From Rhizobium metallidurans (lineage in GTDB: Bacteria > Pseudomonadota > Alphaproteobacteria > Rhizobiales > Rhizobiaceae): a stretch of DNA of 64,000 bases. The DNA is taken from positions 62,001 to 126,000 of the forward strand of contig NZ_JACIDW010000013.1 of assembly GCF_014196505.1 (NCBI RefSeq), read 5' to 3'. Below, in pieces: positions 18,197 through 27,631 of the stretch (position 1 is its first letter; every line of letters begins with the position of its first letter). The translations under genes were made by a program, and so were the position numbers. The notes beneath the pieces are model-generated. The model had not been told where the DNA came from. It saw only the letters and a list, made by a program, of their open reading frames with translations, and searched no databases.

Positions 18197-19396
18197 TCAG
18201 GCGGCGATCCGCTGCGCTCTCGCGCGCTCCGCCCGCAAGCCGAGAAAGCCGATCCCGGTGACGACAACGATCGCCGTCGCGTAGATATCCGTGGTCAGCT
18301 GATACCCGAGCGACTTCGCCAGGAAGCCGGCGAGAATGGCCGGCAGGCTGAAGGCGAGATAGCTCTGGATATAGAAGGCCGACAGCAGTTCGGCGCGTTC
18401 GTCGGGCGCAGCCAGCGGCATGATCGTGCCCATCGCGCCCAGGAAGTTGGTGCCGAAGCCGACGCCGGTCAGCAGTGTGCCCAGAAGCAGCAGCGGCACG
18501 CTGGCAAGGTGCACGCCCGCAACAACCGTGAGCACGCCAAGCGTGGTCGCCAGCGTCCCGAAGGCGAGGTTGCCGTTGGCCGATTTGGCGCGCCTCAGAT
18601 AGACGGCCACCGCCCCCGAGACCATAAGCGCCGTCACCACCGATCCGCCCGTCAGCGGCGCATGGCTGCCTGTGGTGCTCACCACCAGCGACGGCACGAG
18701 CGAGAGATAGAAGCCGCCGAGCGTCCAGTTGGCGATGTTGATCGGCGTGACAAGCGCCAGCGGCCGCCGCACTTGCGGCGGGATGGCAACGCGGGGCTTC
18801 AGCGACGCCCAGACACCAGGCCGCGTGGATGCGGTCTCGGCGGTTGCCCAGATCGCGCCCGCCTGGATGACGAAGGCGACGAGCAGGATCGCGTAGACCA
18901 GATGCAGCGGAAATGGCCCATACTGGATCAGCGCGCTGGTTCCAAAAGCGCCGATCGCCATGCCGGATAGCGGCGCGATCGAATTCACCAGCTGCCCCTT
19001 GGCCCGGTCGACATCGACGAGGGCCGCGCCGATCGAAGCGCCGGCGATGCCTGTCGCCAGCCCCTGCATGATCCGCGCCGCGATCAGCCACGCTGGCCCG
19101 CTGGCAACGGCAAACAGCGCCATGGCGATGATCTCAAGCACGAGCGCCGAAAAGATCACCGGCTTGCGGCCGAGATGGTCGGAGATCGAGCCGGCGATCA
19201 ATAGCGCAAGCAGAAGCGCGAGGGCATAGACCGCGAAGATGACGGTGATCAGCACGGGAGAGACCGCGAAGTTCTCCTGGTAGATCCGATAAAGCGGCGT
19301 CGGCGCCGCCGAGGCCCCGAAGAAGGTGGCGAGCGTCACCGCGTGAAAACGGATGGGGTTTGACTTCGTCTCTATGGATTTGCCGGGTGCGGGCAT
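18197..19396 (-). CDS. MFS transporter (drug/metabolite exporter type)
   Basis: A 399-residue major facilitator protein with about twelve hydrophobic segments. The loop 2-3 signature is present in the form SDHLGRKPVIF near residue 70. A ribosome site AAGGAG precedes the ATG at 19396. It is divergent from a TetR-type regulator with only 139 bases between them, an arrangement typical of an exporter induced by its own substrate. The substrate cannot be predicted. The C-terminus ends in an Arg/Ala-rich cytoplasmic tail. Confidence 0.88.
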   Translation of the reverse strand: MPAPGKSIETKSNPIRFHAVTLATFFGASAAPTPLYRIYQENFAVSPVLITVIFAVYALALLLALLIAGSISDHLGRKPVIFSALVLEIIAMALFAVASGPAWLIAARIMQGLATGIAGASIGAALVDVDRAKGQLVNSIAPLSGMAIGAFGTSALIQYGPFPLHLVYAILLVAFVIQAGAIWATAETASTRPGVWASLKPRVAIPPQVRRPLALVTPINIANWTLGGFYLSLVPSLVVSTTGSHAPLTGGSVVTALMVSGAVAVYLRRAKSANGNLAFGTLATTLGVLTVVAGVHLASVPLLLLGTLLTGVGFGTNFLGAMGTIMPLAAPDERAELLSAFYIQSYLAFSLPAILAGFLAKSLGYQLTTDIYATAIVVVTGIGFLGLRAERARAQRIAA

Positions 19397-19413
19397 ATAT
19401 AAGCTCCTTAAAG

Positions 19414-19475
19414 CTAAGTCGTTGCGTTAGTCCGATGTAGGGCAGACGTGCGCTAAAAGCAAATAATTTGCGTTA
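19414..19475. promoter_or_regulatory. Candidate TetR operators between the exporter and its regulator
   Basis: A perfect 13-bp palindrome GCAAAT-A-ATTTGC occupies 19459-19471. The octamer TTGCGTTA occurs twice in direct orientation (19422-19429 and 19468-19475), the first inside a small dyad CTAA-N9-TTAG (19414-19430). Both sites lie in the shared promoter region, where a divergent TetR repressor would be expected to bind. Confidence 0.45.
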
Positions 19476-19535
19476 ATGGATCGCTCAAAGTTTTTGAACC
19501 ATGGCGCGCTCGGGAGGCCGAAGGTCGGATAGCCA

Positions 19536-20132
19536 ATGCCAGCAAAAGAAAATCTCCGCCCCGGCGGGCGCAGCGCCCGCGTTCAGGCCTCCGTCCACAA
19601 TGCCGTCCGATCGCTTCTGAAGACGATGGACCGCGCCGACGTCACCATCCCGCTGATCGCGGCTGAAGCCGGCGTCACGCCATCGACGATCTACCGCCGC
19701 TGGGGCGAGCTGCAGGAGCTTCTGGCAGATGTCGCCGTCGAGCGTCTTCGCCCGGACATGCTGCCGATCGACACCGGCAGCGCCCGAGGCGATCTGGAGG
19801 TGTGGACGGAGCAATATTGCGAGGAGATGTCGTCGGGCATCGGCCGCGACATGATGCGCGACGTGCTGGCCGCCCAGGACAACGCCAACGCCTGCAAGTG
19901 CGATGCCTTTACCCGCGAACAGATCGCGTTGATCGCGGAGCGCGCGCATGCCCGTGGCGAGGCGTTTCCCGACATCGATGCGGTCATGGATGGCGTCGTT
20001 GCCCCCATCATCTACCGCATCCTCTTTGGCGACCAACCCTCGATCGAGCGCGTTCGCGACCTCGTGACGGATGTGTTGGCGCGCGAGCCTATTCGGCAGC
20101 CGCAGCCCGCTTCTGCGCCGATATCTGGGTGA
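19536..20132 (+). CDS. TetR-family transcriptional regulator
   Basis: A 198-residue TetR repressor. The N-terminal helix-turn-helix is around residues 30-60 (ITLIAAEAGV-like core IPLIAAEAGVTPSTIYRRWG). The remainder is the helical ligand-binding domain, with a Cys-x-Cys in NACKCDAF near residue 117. It is divergent from the MFS gene and very probably represses it. Its last 44 bases overlap the 3' end of the opposite-strand hybrid kinase gene, so the C-terminal tail (rich in Pro and Ala) is encoded antisense to the kinase's receiver end. This is compatible with normal gene packing. Confidence 0.88.
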   Translation: MPAKENLRPGGRSARVQASVHNAVRSLLKTMDRADVTIPLIAAEAGVTPSTIYRRWGELQELLADVAVERLRPDMLPIDTGSARGDLEVWTEQYCEEMSSGIGRDMMRDVLAAQDNANACKCDAFTREQIALIAERAHARGEAFPDIDAVMDGVVAPIIYRILFGDQPSIERVRDLVTDVLAREPIRQPQPASAPISG

Positions 20133-23100
20133 TGTAGGCGCGCAGCGCGGCGGGGCGCACCGGCTTGTGCTGGATGCCGATCCCGTGCCGCTCGGCGTCC
20201 GCGCGCACCTCCAGCGTCCGGTCGGCGGTGATGACGAGGCCGGGAACATAGGTGGCGAAGCGCTCGCGGATGGAGAGGATCGCGGACACGCCGGTTCCGT
20301 CTCCAAGATGGTAGTCGGCGATGACGAGATCGGGCGCACCCTCCCGCGTATCGAGCGCGGCGACACCGACAAGCGAATCCGCCGATTGCACCGCGCAACC
20401 CCAGCCGCTGAGCAGCAGCTGCATCCCCTCGAGGATATGCGGCTCGTTGTCGATGCAGAGCACCTTCAGCCCTTCCAGATTCCGCGCCGAGCGCTCGGCC
20501 GGCGCAGTCGCGATCGGCGCTTCGGCGACCGGCGAGATATCGCGTGGCATGACGATGCGGAAGTCGGTGCCCTTGCCATGCGTCGAATGCAGCTCCACCG
20601 GGTGGCTCAGCACGCGCGCGATGCGATCGACAATCGACAGCCCAAGCCCGAGGCCCGATGCCGTCCTGGCGCCTTCGTCCAGCCGCGCGAATTCCTTGAA
20701 CACGGTGCGGAACTTCGATGGTGGAATGCCGATGCCTGAGTCCATCACCTGGATCACCACCTGGTTGCCACGCCGGCGCGCGCCCACCAGCACCTTGCCC
20801 GTCAGCGTATACTTGATCGCATTCGACACCAGGTTCTGCACCAGCCGGCGCAGCAGGTTGGGGTCGGAACGCACGCGCAGAGACGTCGGCATGACGACCA
20901 GTTTCAGCTGCTTCTCGCGCGCGATCGGCGCGAAGTCGGTCTGTATGCGCTCCAGCAGATCGGCAAGCGGAACCGAGGCGAGGCGGGGGCGCATCGCCCC
21001 GGTGTCGAGCCTGGAAATGTCGAGCACGGCGCCCAGAATGCTTTCCACCGATTCCAGCGCGGAATCGATGTTGCGCACGATGGCGCTGCTCTCCGATTGC
21101 CCCATCCGCTCGACCAGCGCCGAGGAATAGAGCCTGGCGGCGTTGAGCGGCTGCAGGATGTCGTGTCCGGCGGCGGCAAAGAAGCGCGTCTTGCCAAGGT
21201 TCGCCTCGTCTGCCGAGGCGCGCGCTTCGCCGAGCTCGTGGTTGACGCGGGTAAGCTCCGCCGTACGCTCCGCCACGCGCTGTTCCAGCGTCTCGTTGGC
21301 CTGCTTCAGCGCCTGGTCGGCGGCCACGCGCTGGGTGATGTCGGTGAAGGTCGCGACGATCCCCTTGTCGGGCATGGCGTTGGAGCGCACCTCGATGATG
21401 CGTTCCCCGCGGCCGAGCACCAGCGCGAAGGGCTTGTCCAGCGTCAGGAAATGCCGCACCGTCTGGCTGACCTCGGAGACCGGGATATCGCCGCGCTGGC
21501 TGAGGATGGCGACGATATCGGCAAGCGGAAACCCGACCTGTCCGGATGTTTCGGGCAGATCCAGCAGCTGCCGGAAGCGCCGGTTCCAGATCGTCAGGTG
21601 GTTGGAGCTGTCGAACACCGCGATGCCCTGGTCCATCTGCGACAGCGCGGTCTGCAGCATGTCTTGATTATACTGCAGCGCCTCGCTCGCCTGGTCGAGC
21701 AGCCACGCGGTGTCTGCCGAGGCGTCCTCCACCTTCTGCAGGATGAGCGACAGCACCAGCCGCGCCGAAGACGAGCCGATGGCGCTGCCCAATAGCTGCT
21801 CGGTGAAATGGATGAGCGCCATGTCGGCCGGCTGGTCGTCCTCCAGCTTGCGGCCGGAGTTCTGCTGGTAGGTCTGGAACGACCGCTCCATGCGCTCTTC
21901 GCCGAGATAGCGCGAGATCGTTGCCTTCAGGTCGCCGACGCTGATCCGCGTTTTCCAGCCGCGCGTGGCGAATTGCGAGCGCGATTGCCGCTTGACGAAG
22001 ATGCCCGCCTGGATGCGCTCGAGTGGCCGCGCATTGCGCGTCATCGAACCGACAATGAAGAACCCTGTGTTGACGATCAGGCTCATGACCGTGGCGTTGA
22101 CCAGCGGATCGGCATTGTCGGTGAACACGCTGGTGCCGGGAAAGACGAAGCCCAGCACGGCGCTCGCCACCGCCGAATAATCCGGTCCGCCAAGCGAGGG
22201 TAAAAAGAGCAGGTAGATCCAGATCACGAAGCCGGAGGAGAGGCCGAGGATCGCGCCGCGCGCATTCGCCCGCCGCCAGATCAGCCCTCCCAAGAGTGAC
22301 GGCGCCATCTGCGCGATGGCGGCAAACGACAGGAGGCCGATCGAGGCCAGTCCCGTCGTACTATCAGTCGAGCGGTAATAGGCGTAGCCGAGCAGCAGCA
22401 CGGCGAAGATGGCGCTGCGGCGGATATTGAGCAGCGTCTTGGCGAAATCGTCGCGCTGGCCGCCGCGCCCGGCAAGCCGTCGGCGCAGGAAGATCGGCAT
22501 GACGATATCGTTGGAGACCATGATCGACAGCGCCACCGAGGCGACGATCACCATCGCCGTCGCCGCCGAGAACCCGCCGATGAAGGTGATCAGCGACATC
22601 ACGGGCATCTGCCCGACGATCGGCAGCGACAGCATGTAGAGATCGGCATCGCCGTTGCCGCCGAAGGTCAGCAGGCCCGCGATCGCCATCGGCAATACGA
22701 AGAGATTGATGGCGATGAGGTAGAGCGGGAACAGGAAACCCGCCAGCCGCAGCTCCTTCGCCGTCCGGTTCTCGACCACGGTCACATGAAACTGTCGCGG
22801 CAGCATGATGATCGCGAAGGCCGAGAGTACGGTTAGCGTCAGCCAGCGACTGATCGGCGTCTGGTACTGCAGCGCCGAGAGCACCAGCTCGTTCTCCGAA
22901 GCCTTTTGCCAGAGGTCGGCCGGTCCGTCGAACAGGAACCACACGACGCAGACCCCTGCCGTCAGAAACGCGAACAGCTTCACCACCGATTCCATCGCGA
23001 CCGCGAGGATCAACCCGTCCTGATGCTCGGTCGCATCGGTATGGCGGGTGCCGAACATGATGGCGAAGCAGGCGAGCACCAGCGTCACCAGAAGCGGCAG

Positions 23101-23592
23101 GTCGAGGAAGTAGAGATTGCCGCTCCCGATACCGTAATCCGACGGGTTGAGCATCGCCGTCACGGTGCTCGACACCGCTTTCAGCTGCAGCGCGATGTAG
23201 GGAATGGCGCCGACCAGCGAGATCAGCGCCACGATCGTCCCCACCGCCGAGTTCTTGCCGTAGCGCGCCGAGATGAAGTCGGCGACGGAGGTCAGCTTCT
23301 CCGTCTTGGCGAGGTCGATGATCCGCCGCAGCACCGGCATCCCGAGCGTGAACACCAGGATCGGGCCGATATAGATGCCGGTGAATTCCAGGCCGCGCTG
23401 CGAGGCAAGGCCGACACCGCCGAAATAGGTCCACGAGGTGCAGTAGATCGCGAGGCTGAGCGCATAGACGACGGGCCGCCCGCTGTCCGGCGCGCCGAAG
23501 CGCCTGCGCTGCCGGTCGCCATGGCTTGCCACGGCAAACAGCAAGAACAGGTAGCCGAACGCCGATGCGAGTATGACCCAGCCTGGCAGCAT
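20089..23592 (-). CDS. Sodium/solute symporter-histidine kinase-receiver hybrid
   Basis: A 1167-residue hybrid sensor. Residues about 1-520 are a Na+/solute symporter (SSS) domain with roughly twelve to thirteen membrane helices. A linker and PAS domain (about 640-750; MDQGIAVFDSSNHLTIWNRR) and a coiled segment follow. HisKA has His810 in AAGHDILQPLN, and HATPase_c carries LVSNAIKYT, DSGIGIP and GLGLGLSIVD. A C-terminal receiver ends the protein, with Asp1093 in DLVIADYHLGD. The architecture matches CbrA/CrbS-type sensors of gammaproteobacteria and PrlS of Brucella, where the transporter part couples substrate flux to signalling. No separate response regulator is adjacent; such kinases usually act on a LuxR-type regulator. 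The transported solute is unknown. Confidence 0.92.
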   Translation of the reverse strand: MLPGWVILASAFGYLFLLFAVASHGDRQRRRFGAPDSGRPVVYALSLAIYCTSWTYFGGVGLASQRGLEFTGIYIGPILVFTLGMPVLRRIIDLAKTEKLTSVADFISARYGKNSAVGTIVALISLVGAIPYIALQLKAVSSTVTAMLNPSDYGIGSGNLYFLDLPLLVTLVLACFAIMFGTRHTDATEHQDGLILAVAMESVVKLFAFLTAGVCVVWFLFDGPADLWQKASENELVLSALQYQTPISRWLTLTVLSAFAIIMLPRQFHVTVVENRTAKELRLAGFLFPLYLIAINLFVLPMAIAGLLTFGGNGDADLYMLSLPIVGQMPVMSLITFIGGFSAATAMVIVASVALSIMVSNDIVMPIFLRRRLAGRGGQRDDFAKTLLNIRRSAIFAVLLLGYAYYRSTDSTTGLASIGLLSFAAIAQMAPSLLGGLIWRRANARGAILGLSSGFVIWIYLLFLPSLGGPDYSAVASAVLGFVFPGTSVFTDNADPLVNATVMSLIVNTGFFIVGSMTRNARPLERIQAGIFVKRQSRSQFATRGWKTRISVGDLKATISRYLGEERMERSFQTYQQNSGRKLEDDQPADMALIHFTEQLLGSAIGSSSARLVLSLILQKVEDASADTAWLLDQASEALQYNQDMLQTALSQMDQGIAVFDSSNHLTIWNRRFRQLLDLPETSGQVGFPLADIVAILSQRGDIPVSEVSQTVRHFLTLDKPFALVLGRGERIIEVRSNAMPDKGIVATFTDITQRVAADQALKQANETLEQRVAERTAELTRVNHELGEARASADEANLGKTRFFAAAGHDILQPLNAARLYSSALVERMGQSESSAIVRNIDSALESVESILGAVLDISRLDTGAMRPRLASVPLADLLERIQTDFAPIAREKQLKLVVMPTSLRVRSDPNLLRRLVQNLVSNAIKYTLTGKVLVGARRRGNQVVIQVMDSGIGIPPSKFRTVFKEFARLDEGARTASGLGLGLSIVDRIARVLSHPVELHSTHGKGTDFRIVMPRDISPVAEAPIATAPAERSARNLEGLKVLCIDNEPHILEGMQLLLSGWGCAVQSADSLVGVAALDTREGAPDLVIADYHLGDGTGVSAILSIRERFATYVPGLVITADRTLEVRADAERHGIGIQHKPVRPAALRAYITQISAQKRAAAAE

Positions 23593-23806
23593 TTCTCCTC
23601 CGCCGGCGTCCCATGCGCCGGTCCTCCCGGATCTCGAAGCCTACGGCAAATCGGCGCCTTTGAGAATTGCCGGCGTCTAGGTCTTAGGTCAAAGACGCGG
23701 GCAGCAAATGAATAATTCGTAATTTGTAATTGAATAATCTCGACGAAGATGTAGCTAATAAAAACAACAGCCTGCAATCAAACTGCATCAGAGGGAGACA
23801 GATCGC

Positions 23807-24244
23807 ATGCTCAACGAGTTCAAAGCGTTTATTGCTCGCGGCAACGTCATGGACCTTGCCGTCGGTGTCATCATCGGTGGCGCGTTCGGCGGCATCGTCA
23901 AGTCCTTGGTCGACGACGTCATCATGCCGATCGTCGGCGCTCTCTTCGGTGGCTTCGATTTCTCGAACTACTTCATCGGCCTCTCGTCCAACGTCAATGC
24001 GCCGACGCTAGCCGCTGCCCGCGCGCAGGGCGCCGTGCTCGCCTACGGCAGCTTCATCACCGTCCTCATCAATTTCCTGATCCTCGCCTGGATCATCTTC
24101 CTGATGGTGAAGGGCGTGAACACGCTGCAGAAGCAGGTCGAACGCCAGAAGAAGGTTGCGCCGGAAGAAGCACCGCCGCCGCCGGCCGACGTCGCGCTTC
24201 TCACCGAAATCCGCGACCTCCTGGCCAAGCGTCCGACGGTCTGA
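23807..24244 (+). CDS. mscL: Large-conductance mechanosensitive channel MscL
   Basis: A 145-residue channel that opens under membrane tension and releases solutes during osmotic downshock. The N-terminal amphipathic helix and first transmembrane helix are clear: MLNEFKAFIARGNVMDLAVG then VIIGGAFGGIVKSLVDDVIMP. The second transmembrane helix is FITVLINFLILAWIIFLMVKG near residue 90, and the C-terminal bundle helix begins around residue 128 (ALLTEIRDLLA). Pro-rich spacing before it is normal. The ribosome site is GAGGGAG. It is a monocistronic gene, followed by a hairpin. Confidence 0.96.
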   Translation: MLNEFKAFIARGNVMDLAVGVIIGGAFGGIVKSLVDDVIMPIVGALFGGFDFSNYFIGLSSNVNAPTLAAARAQGAVLAYGSFITVLINFLILAWIIFLMVKGVNTLQKQVERQKKVAPEEAPPPPADVALLTEIRDLLAKRPTV

Positions 24245-24253
24245 TGGGCATGC

Positions 24254-24279
24254 GAGCCCTGCCGGATGAGGCGGGGCTC
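24254..24279 (+). terminator. Hairpin after mscL
   Basis: GAGCCCTGCC (24254-24263) pairs with GGCGGGGCTC (24270-24279), ten pairs including one T-G, with a six-base loop. There is no T-tract after it, so it may be a weak or Rho-assisted terminator. Confidence 0.45.
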
Positions 24280-24367
24280 ACCCATCACGGAAATCGATCG
24301 GCCATCACGTATTGTCATGGGATTCGCCCGCACATTTGTTTTATGTAGGCGAAAATCGGAGTGATGC

Positions 24368-25534
24368 ATGTCGATCGTCAATAGCCTCAGCCCGCGCGCC
24401 ATCCAGGCACCTGAAAGCGGGATCGTCGAAGTCGTCAACTATGCCCGTGGCCGCGATGGCCTCTTGCCGCTCTGGGTCGGCGAAGGCGATCTGCCCACGC
24501 CCGATTTCGTCAATCAGGCGGCCATGACGGCGCTGTCCGCCGGCGAGACCTTCTACACCTACCAGCGCGGCATTCCCGAGTTGCGCCAGGCACTCTCCGA
24601 TTACTACGCCCGCCACTTCGGCATTCAGCTGCCGGTCGAGCATTTCTTCGTCACCGGCTCCGGCATGCAGGCGATCCAGATCGCCGTGCAGGCGATGACC
24701 TCGCCGGGCGACGAACTGGTCTATCTGACGCCCGCCTGGCCGAATATCGCAGCCGCGCTCGAAATCGCCGGCGCCCGCTCCGTTAGCGTGCAGCTCGAAT
24801 TCGAAGGCGGCAAATGGGCGGTCGACCTCGACCGCATCGCCGCCGCGATCACGGACAAGACCAAGGCGCTCTTCATCAATACGCCCTCCAACCCGACCGG
24901 CTGGACCGCGACGCGTGAGGATCTGGCCGCCATCCTCGGCCTTGCCCGCAAGCATGGTCTGTGGATCATGGCGGACGAGATCTACGCCCGCTACTATTTC
25001 CCCGGCGACCGCGCCGCGTCCTTCCTCGATGTGATGGAAGCGGGCGACAAGGTCATGTTCGTGAATTCCTTCTCGAAGAACTGGTCGATGACCGGCTGGC
25101 GGGTCGGCTGGATCGTGGCGCCATCGGAGACGGGACAGGTGCTTGAGAACCTGATCCAGTATTCGACCTCGGGCGTTGCCCAGTTCATGCAGCGGGGTGC
25201 CGTCGCCGCCCTGAACGAGGGCGATGCCTTCGTGCAGGCCAACATCGACAAGGCACGGCGCTCGCGCGACATCCTCTGCGACACGTTGATCGCGACCAAC
25301 CGGGTCGAGACGCTGAAGCCCGATGGCGCGCTCTATGCCTTCCTGAAGATCGACGGCGTTACCGACAGCCGCAAGGCGGCGATCGATATCGTCGACAAGA
25401 CCGGCGTCGGCCTGGCGCCCGGAACCGCCTTCGGCCCCGGCGGCGAGCTGTTTCTCCGCGCCTGCTTCCTGCGCGATCCCGCCCAGATCCAAACGGCCGC
25501 CGACAGGCTCTGCGACTATATCCTGAAGCTCTGA
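24368..25534 (+). CDS. Class I/II PLP-dependent aminotransferase
   Basis: A 388-residue fold-type I aminotransferase of the aspartate aminotransferase superfamily. Visible residues are the ligand-binding loop FVTGSGMQAIQ near residue 100, NTPSNPTGW (the conserved Asn-Pro-x-Gly), the Asp/Tyr pair in MADEIYARYYF, and the PLP lysine Lys237 in SFSKNWSMTGWRVGW. The C-terminal Arg expected to hold the substrate carboxylate is in FLRACF. The amino donor and acceptor are not determined. It is followed by an HD hydrolase after 15 bases, suggesting a two-gene operon without an obvious shared pathway. Confidence 0.9.
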   Translation: MSIVNSLSPRAIQAPESGIVEVVNYARGRDGLLPLWVGEGDLPTPDFVNQAAMTALSAGETFYTYQRGIPELRQALSDYYARHFGIQLPVEHFFVTGSGMQAIQIAVQAMTSPGDELVYLTPAWPNIAAALEIAGARSVSVQLEFEGGKWAVDLDRIAAAITDKTKALFINTPSNPTGWTATREDLAAILGLARKHGLWIMADEIYARYYFPGDRAASFLDVMEAGDKVMFVNSFSKNWSMTGWRVGWIVAPSETGQVLENLIQYSTSGVAQFMQRGAVAALNEGDAFVQANIDKARRSRDILCDTLIATNRVETLKPDGALYAFLKIDGVTDSRKAAIDIVDKTGVGLAPGTAFGPGGELFLRACFLRDPAQIQTAADRLCDYILKL

Positions 25535-25549
25535 ACAGGGAGCATCCAT

Positions 25550-26203
25550 ATGTCCGAAAAGATCACCGCCGACCATCTGGAGGGCTTTCTCGGCAATCGC
25601 CGCCTGATGGAGCAGCTGGCTTTCATTCTCGAGGTCGAGAAGCTGAAGACCATCCTGCGCCGCACGCTGCTGCTCGATCGCTCGCGTGTCGAAACCGACG
25701 CCGAGCACACCTGGCAGCTGGCGCTGATGGCGGCGGTGCTTGCCGAGCATTCGAGCGAGCCGATCGATCTGCTGCGCGTCCTGAAGATGCTGCTGATCCA
25801 CGACGTCGTCGAAATCGATGCCGGCGACACCTTCGCCTATGACGCGGTCGCCCGCGCCAGCCAGGCCGAGCGCGAGCTTTTGGCCGCCGACCGCATCTTC
25901 GCCCTGCTTCCCGCCGATCAGGCCGCCGAGTTCCGCGCTCTCTGGGATGAGTTCGAGGAGAAGCGCACCAGCGATGCGCGCTTCGCCAATGCCATGGACC
26001 GCTTCCAGCCGCTGCTCCACAATTTCTTCACCGAAGGCGGCACCTGGCACACGGCCGGCGTAACCGAGCCCGATGTCGTCAGGCGCATGGAGCCGATCGC
26101 CATCGCCTCCGGCACGCTCGGAGACCTCACCGAACGGCTGATCGCGCTCGCCGTCGAGCAGGGTTTCCTGGCTCCCCGGGCCGAGGCCGAACCGCGTGCC
26201 TGA
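25550..26203 (+). CDS. HD-domain phosphohydrolase (HDDC2/YfbR-like)
   Basis: A 217-residue HD-superfamily hydrolase. Metal ligands appear as His53 (DAEHTWQLALM), His84-Asp85 (LLIHDVVEIDAGD) and a distal Asp within the C-terminal half. The H...HD...D layout and length match the HDDC2/YfbR group, whose studied members are 5'-deoxynucleotidases; that specificity is family knowledge and not proven here. An AGGGAG ribosome site lies just upstream and the gene is tandem with the aminotransferase. Confidence 0.85.
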   Translation: MSEKITADHLEGFLGNRRLMEQLAFILEVEKLKTILRRTLLLDRSRVETDAEHTWQLALMAAVLAEHSSEPIDLLRVLKMLLIHDVVEIDAGDTFAYDAVARASQAERELLAADRIFALLPADQAAEFRALWDEFEEKRTSDARFANAMDRFQPLLHNFFTEGGTWHTAGVTEPDVVRRMEPIAIASGTLGDLTERLIALAVEQGFLAPRAEAEPRA

Positions 26204-26377
26204 ACTCTCGATGGGGCCGAAACGGCCACATCGATAAAATTCTAGCGAACCCGCAAATCAGCCCCTAACCACACCGGCAAACTTCGCCCCTGCGGATACA
26301 CCGCTCGGGCCGTTTATTCGAATTTCGGAAAGGAAAGCCGCGTCAGATGCCCGTGTGATAAAACGGGAGTGTGGGAC

Positions 26378-27409
26378 ATGGCAATTCTGGTGACGGGTGG
26401 TGCCGGTTATATCGGCAGCCATATGGTCTGGACATTGCTGGATGCCGGTGAGCAGGTCGTTGTCCTCGATCGCCTCTCCACGGGCTTTCGCTGGGCGGTG
26501 GCGCCGGAAGCGCGCTTCTATCTCGGCGATGTCGCCGACACCGAATTGCTCAAGACCATCTTCATCGAAAACGACATCGAGGCGATCATCCATTTCGCCG
26601 GTTCCGCCGTCGTCCCGGCCTCCGTCGCCGATCCGCTGTCCTACTACGACAACAACTCCGGCAAGACACGGGCGCTGATGAGCGCGGCGGTCAGCGCCGG
26701 CATCCGCCACTTCGTCTTCTCTTCCACCGCCGCTGTCTACGGGCCGCAGCCGAGCTCGGCCCCGGTCAAGGAAAGCGCATCGCTCAACCCGGAAAATCCC
26801 TACGGCCAATCGAAGCTGATGACCGAGTTCATGCTCCGCGATGCCGCCGCCGCCTATGATTTCAACTATGTGGCCCTGCGTTACTTCAACGTCGCCGGCG
26901 CCGACCCGCTCGGCCGCGCCGGGCAGTCGACCTCGGGCGCGACGCATCTGATCAAGGTCGCCTGCGAAGCGGCCCTCGGGCGCCGCGACAGCGTCAGCGT
27001 CTATGGGCTTGACTACCCGACGCACGACGGCACCGGCGTGCGCGACTATATCCACGTCAGCGATCTGGCCGAGGCGCATCTGAGAGCCCTGCAGCACCTG
27101 CGCCGCGAGCGCGGCTCGCTGGTCGCCAATTGCGGTTATGGCGCCGGCTATTCGGTGCTCGACGTGCTGAACATGGTCACGCGCCTGCACGGCCAGGCCT
27201 TCAAGATCCACATGGCGCCGCGTCGTCCCGGCGATTCCGCGAGCGTCGTGGCCGATGCCACTCTGGCGAACCGCGTGCTCGGCTGGACACCCCGATACGA
27301 TTCGCTCGAGACCATCGTGCGCAGCGCGCTCGATTGGGAGCTGTCGTTGATGAGCCGTGATGGCGAGGATCTGCAGGGGCTGCATCGCGTACTTGCCGCC
27401 TCCTTCTGA
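26378..27409 (+). CDS. galE: UDP-glucose 4-epimerase (GalE-like)
   Basis: A 343-residue extended short-chain dehydrogenase. The NAD-binding glycine motif GGAGYIGS is at residues 7-14, a Ser in FSSTAAVYG, and the catalytic pair Tyr142/Lys146 in NPYGQSK. The C-terminal half has the nucleotide-sugar-binding motifs RDYIHVSDLAEAH and a YGAGYSVLDV loop. It interconverts UDP-glucose and UDP-galactose (or related UDP-sugars) for surface polysaccharide. The start at the ATG 26378 is preferred to a GTG three codons earlier because the family begins MAILVTGGAG. The symbol rests on family resemblance; rhizobia usually have several paralogues, so this may be an exo-type epimerase. Confidence 0.87.
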   Translation: MAILVTGGAGYIGSHMVWTLLDAGEQVVVLDRLSTGFRWAVAPEARFYLGDVADTELLKTIFIENDIEAIIHFAGSAVVPASVADPLSYYDNNSGKTRALMSAAVSAGIRHFVFSSTAAVYGPQPSSAPVKESASLNPENPYGQSKLMTEFMLRDAAAAYDFNYVALRYFNVAGADPLGRAGQSTSGATHLIKVACEAALGRRDSVSVYGLDYPTHDGTGVRDYIHVSDLAEAHLRALQHLRRERGSLVANCGYGAGYSVLDVLNMVTRLHGQAFKIHMAPRRPGDSASVVADATLANRVLGWTPRYDSLETIVRSALDWELSLMSRDGEDLQGLHRVLAASF

Positions 27410-27631
27410 GCCGTCGTCAGGCCTGTTCACCACCGAACTCGGCGCCGCCAAGACTGTCGCAGTCTTGCGACCGAACGCGGGCACGAATGCCTTCCTCACA
27501 GGACAGCCATCGACTATCCGGCCGAGCGCGATAAGTTTGTGTACAAGCAGCGCCTTGCGCTGACGGCATGAGCACGGAGTAGCAATTTGGCGCGGCCGCA
27601 TGATCGCGGTCAAGCCGCAAGGAGGCCCGGG

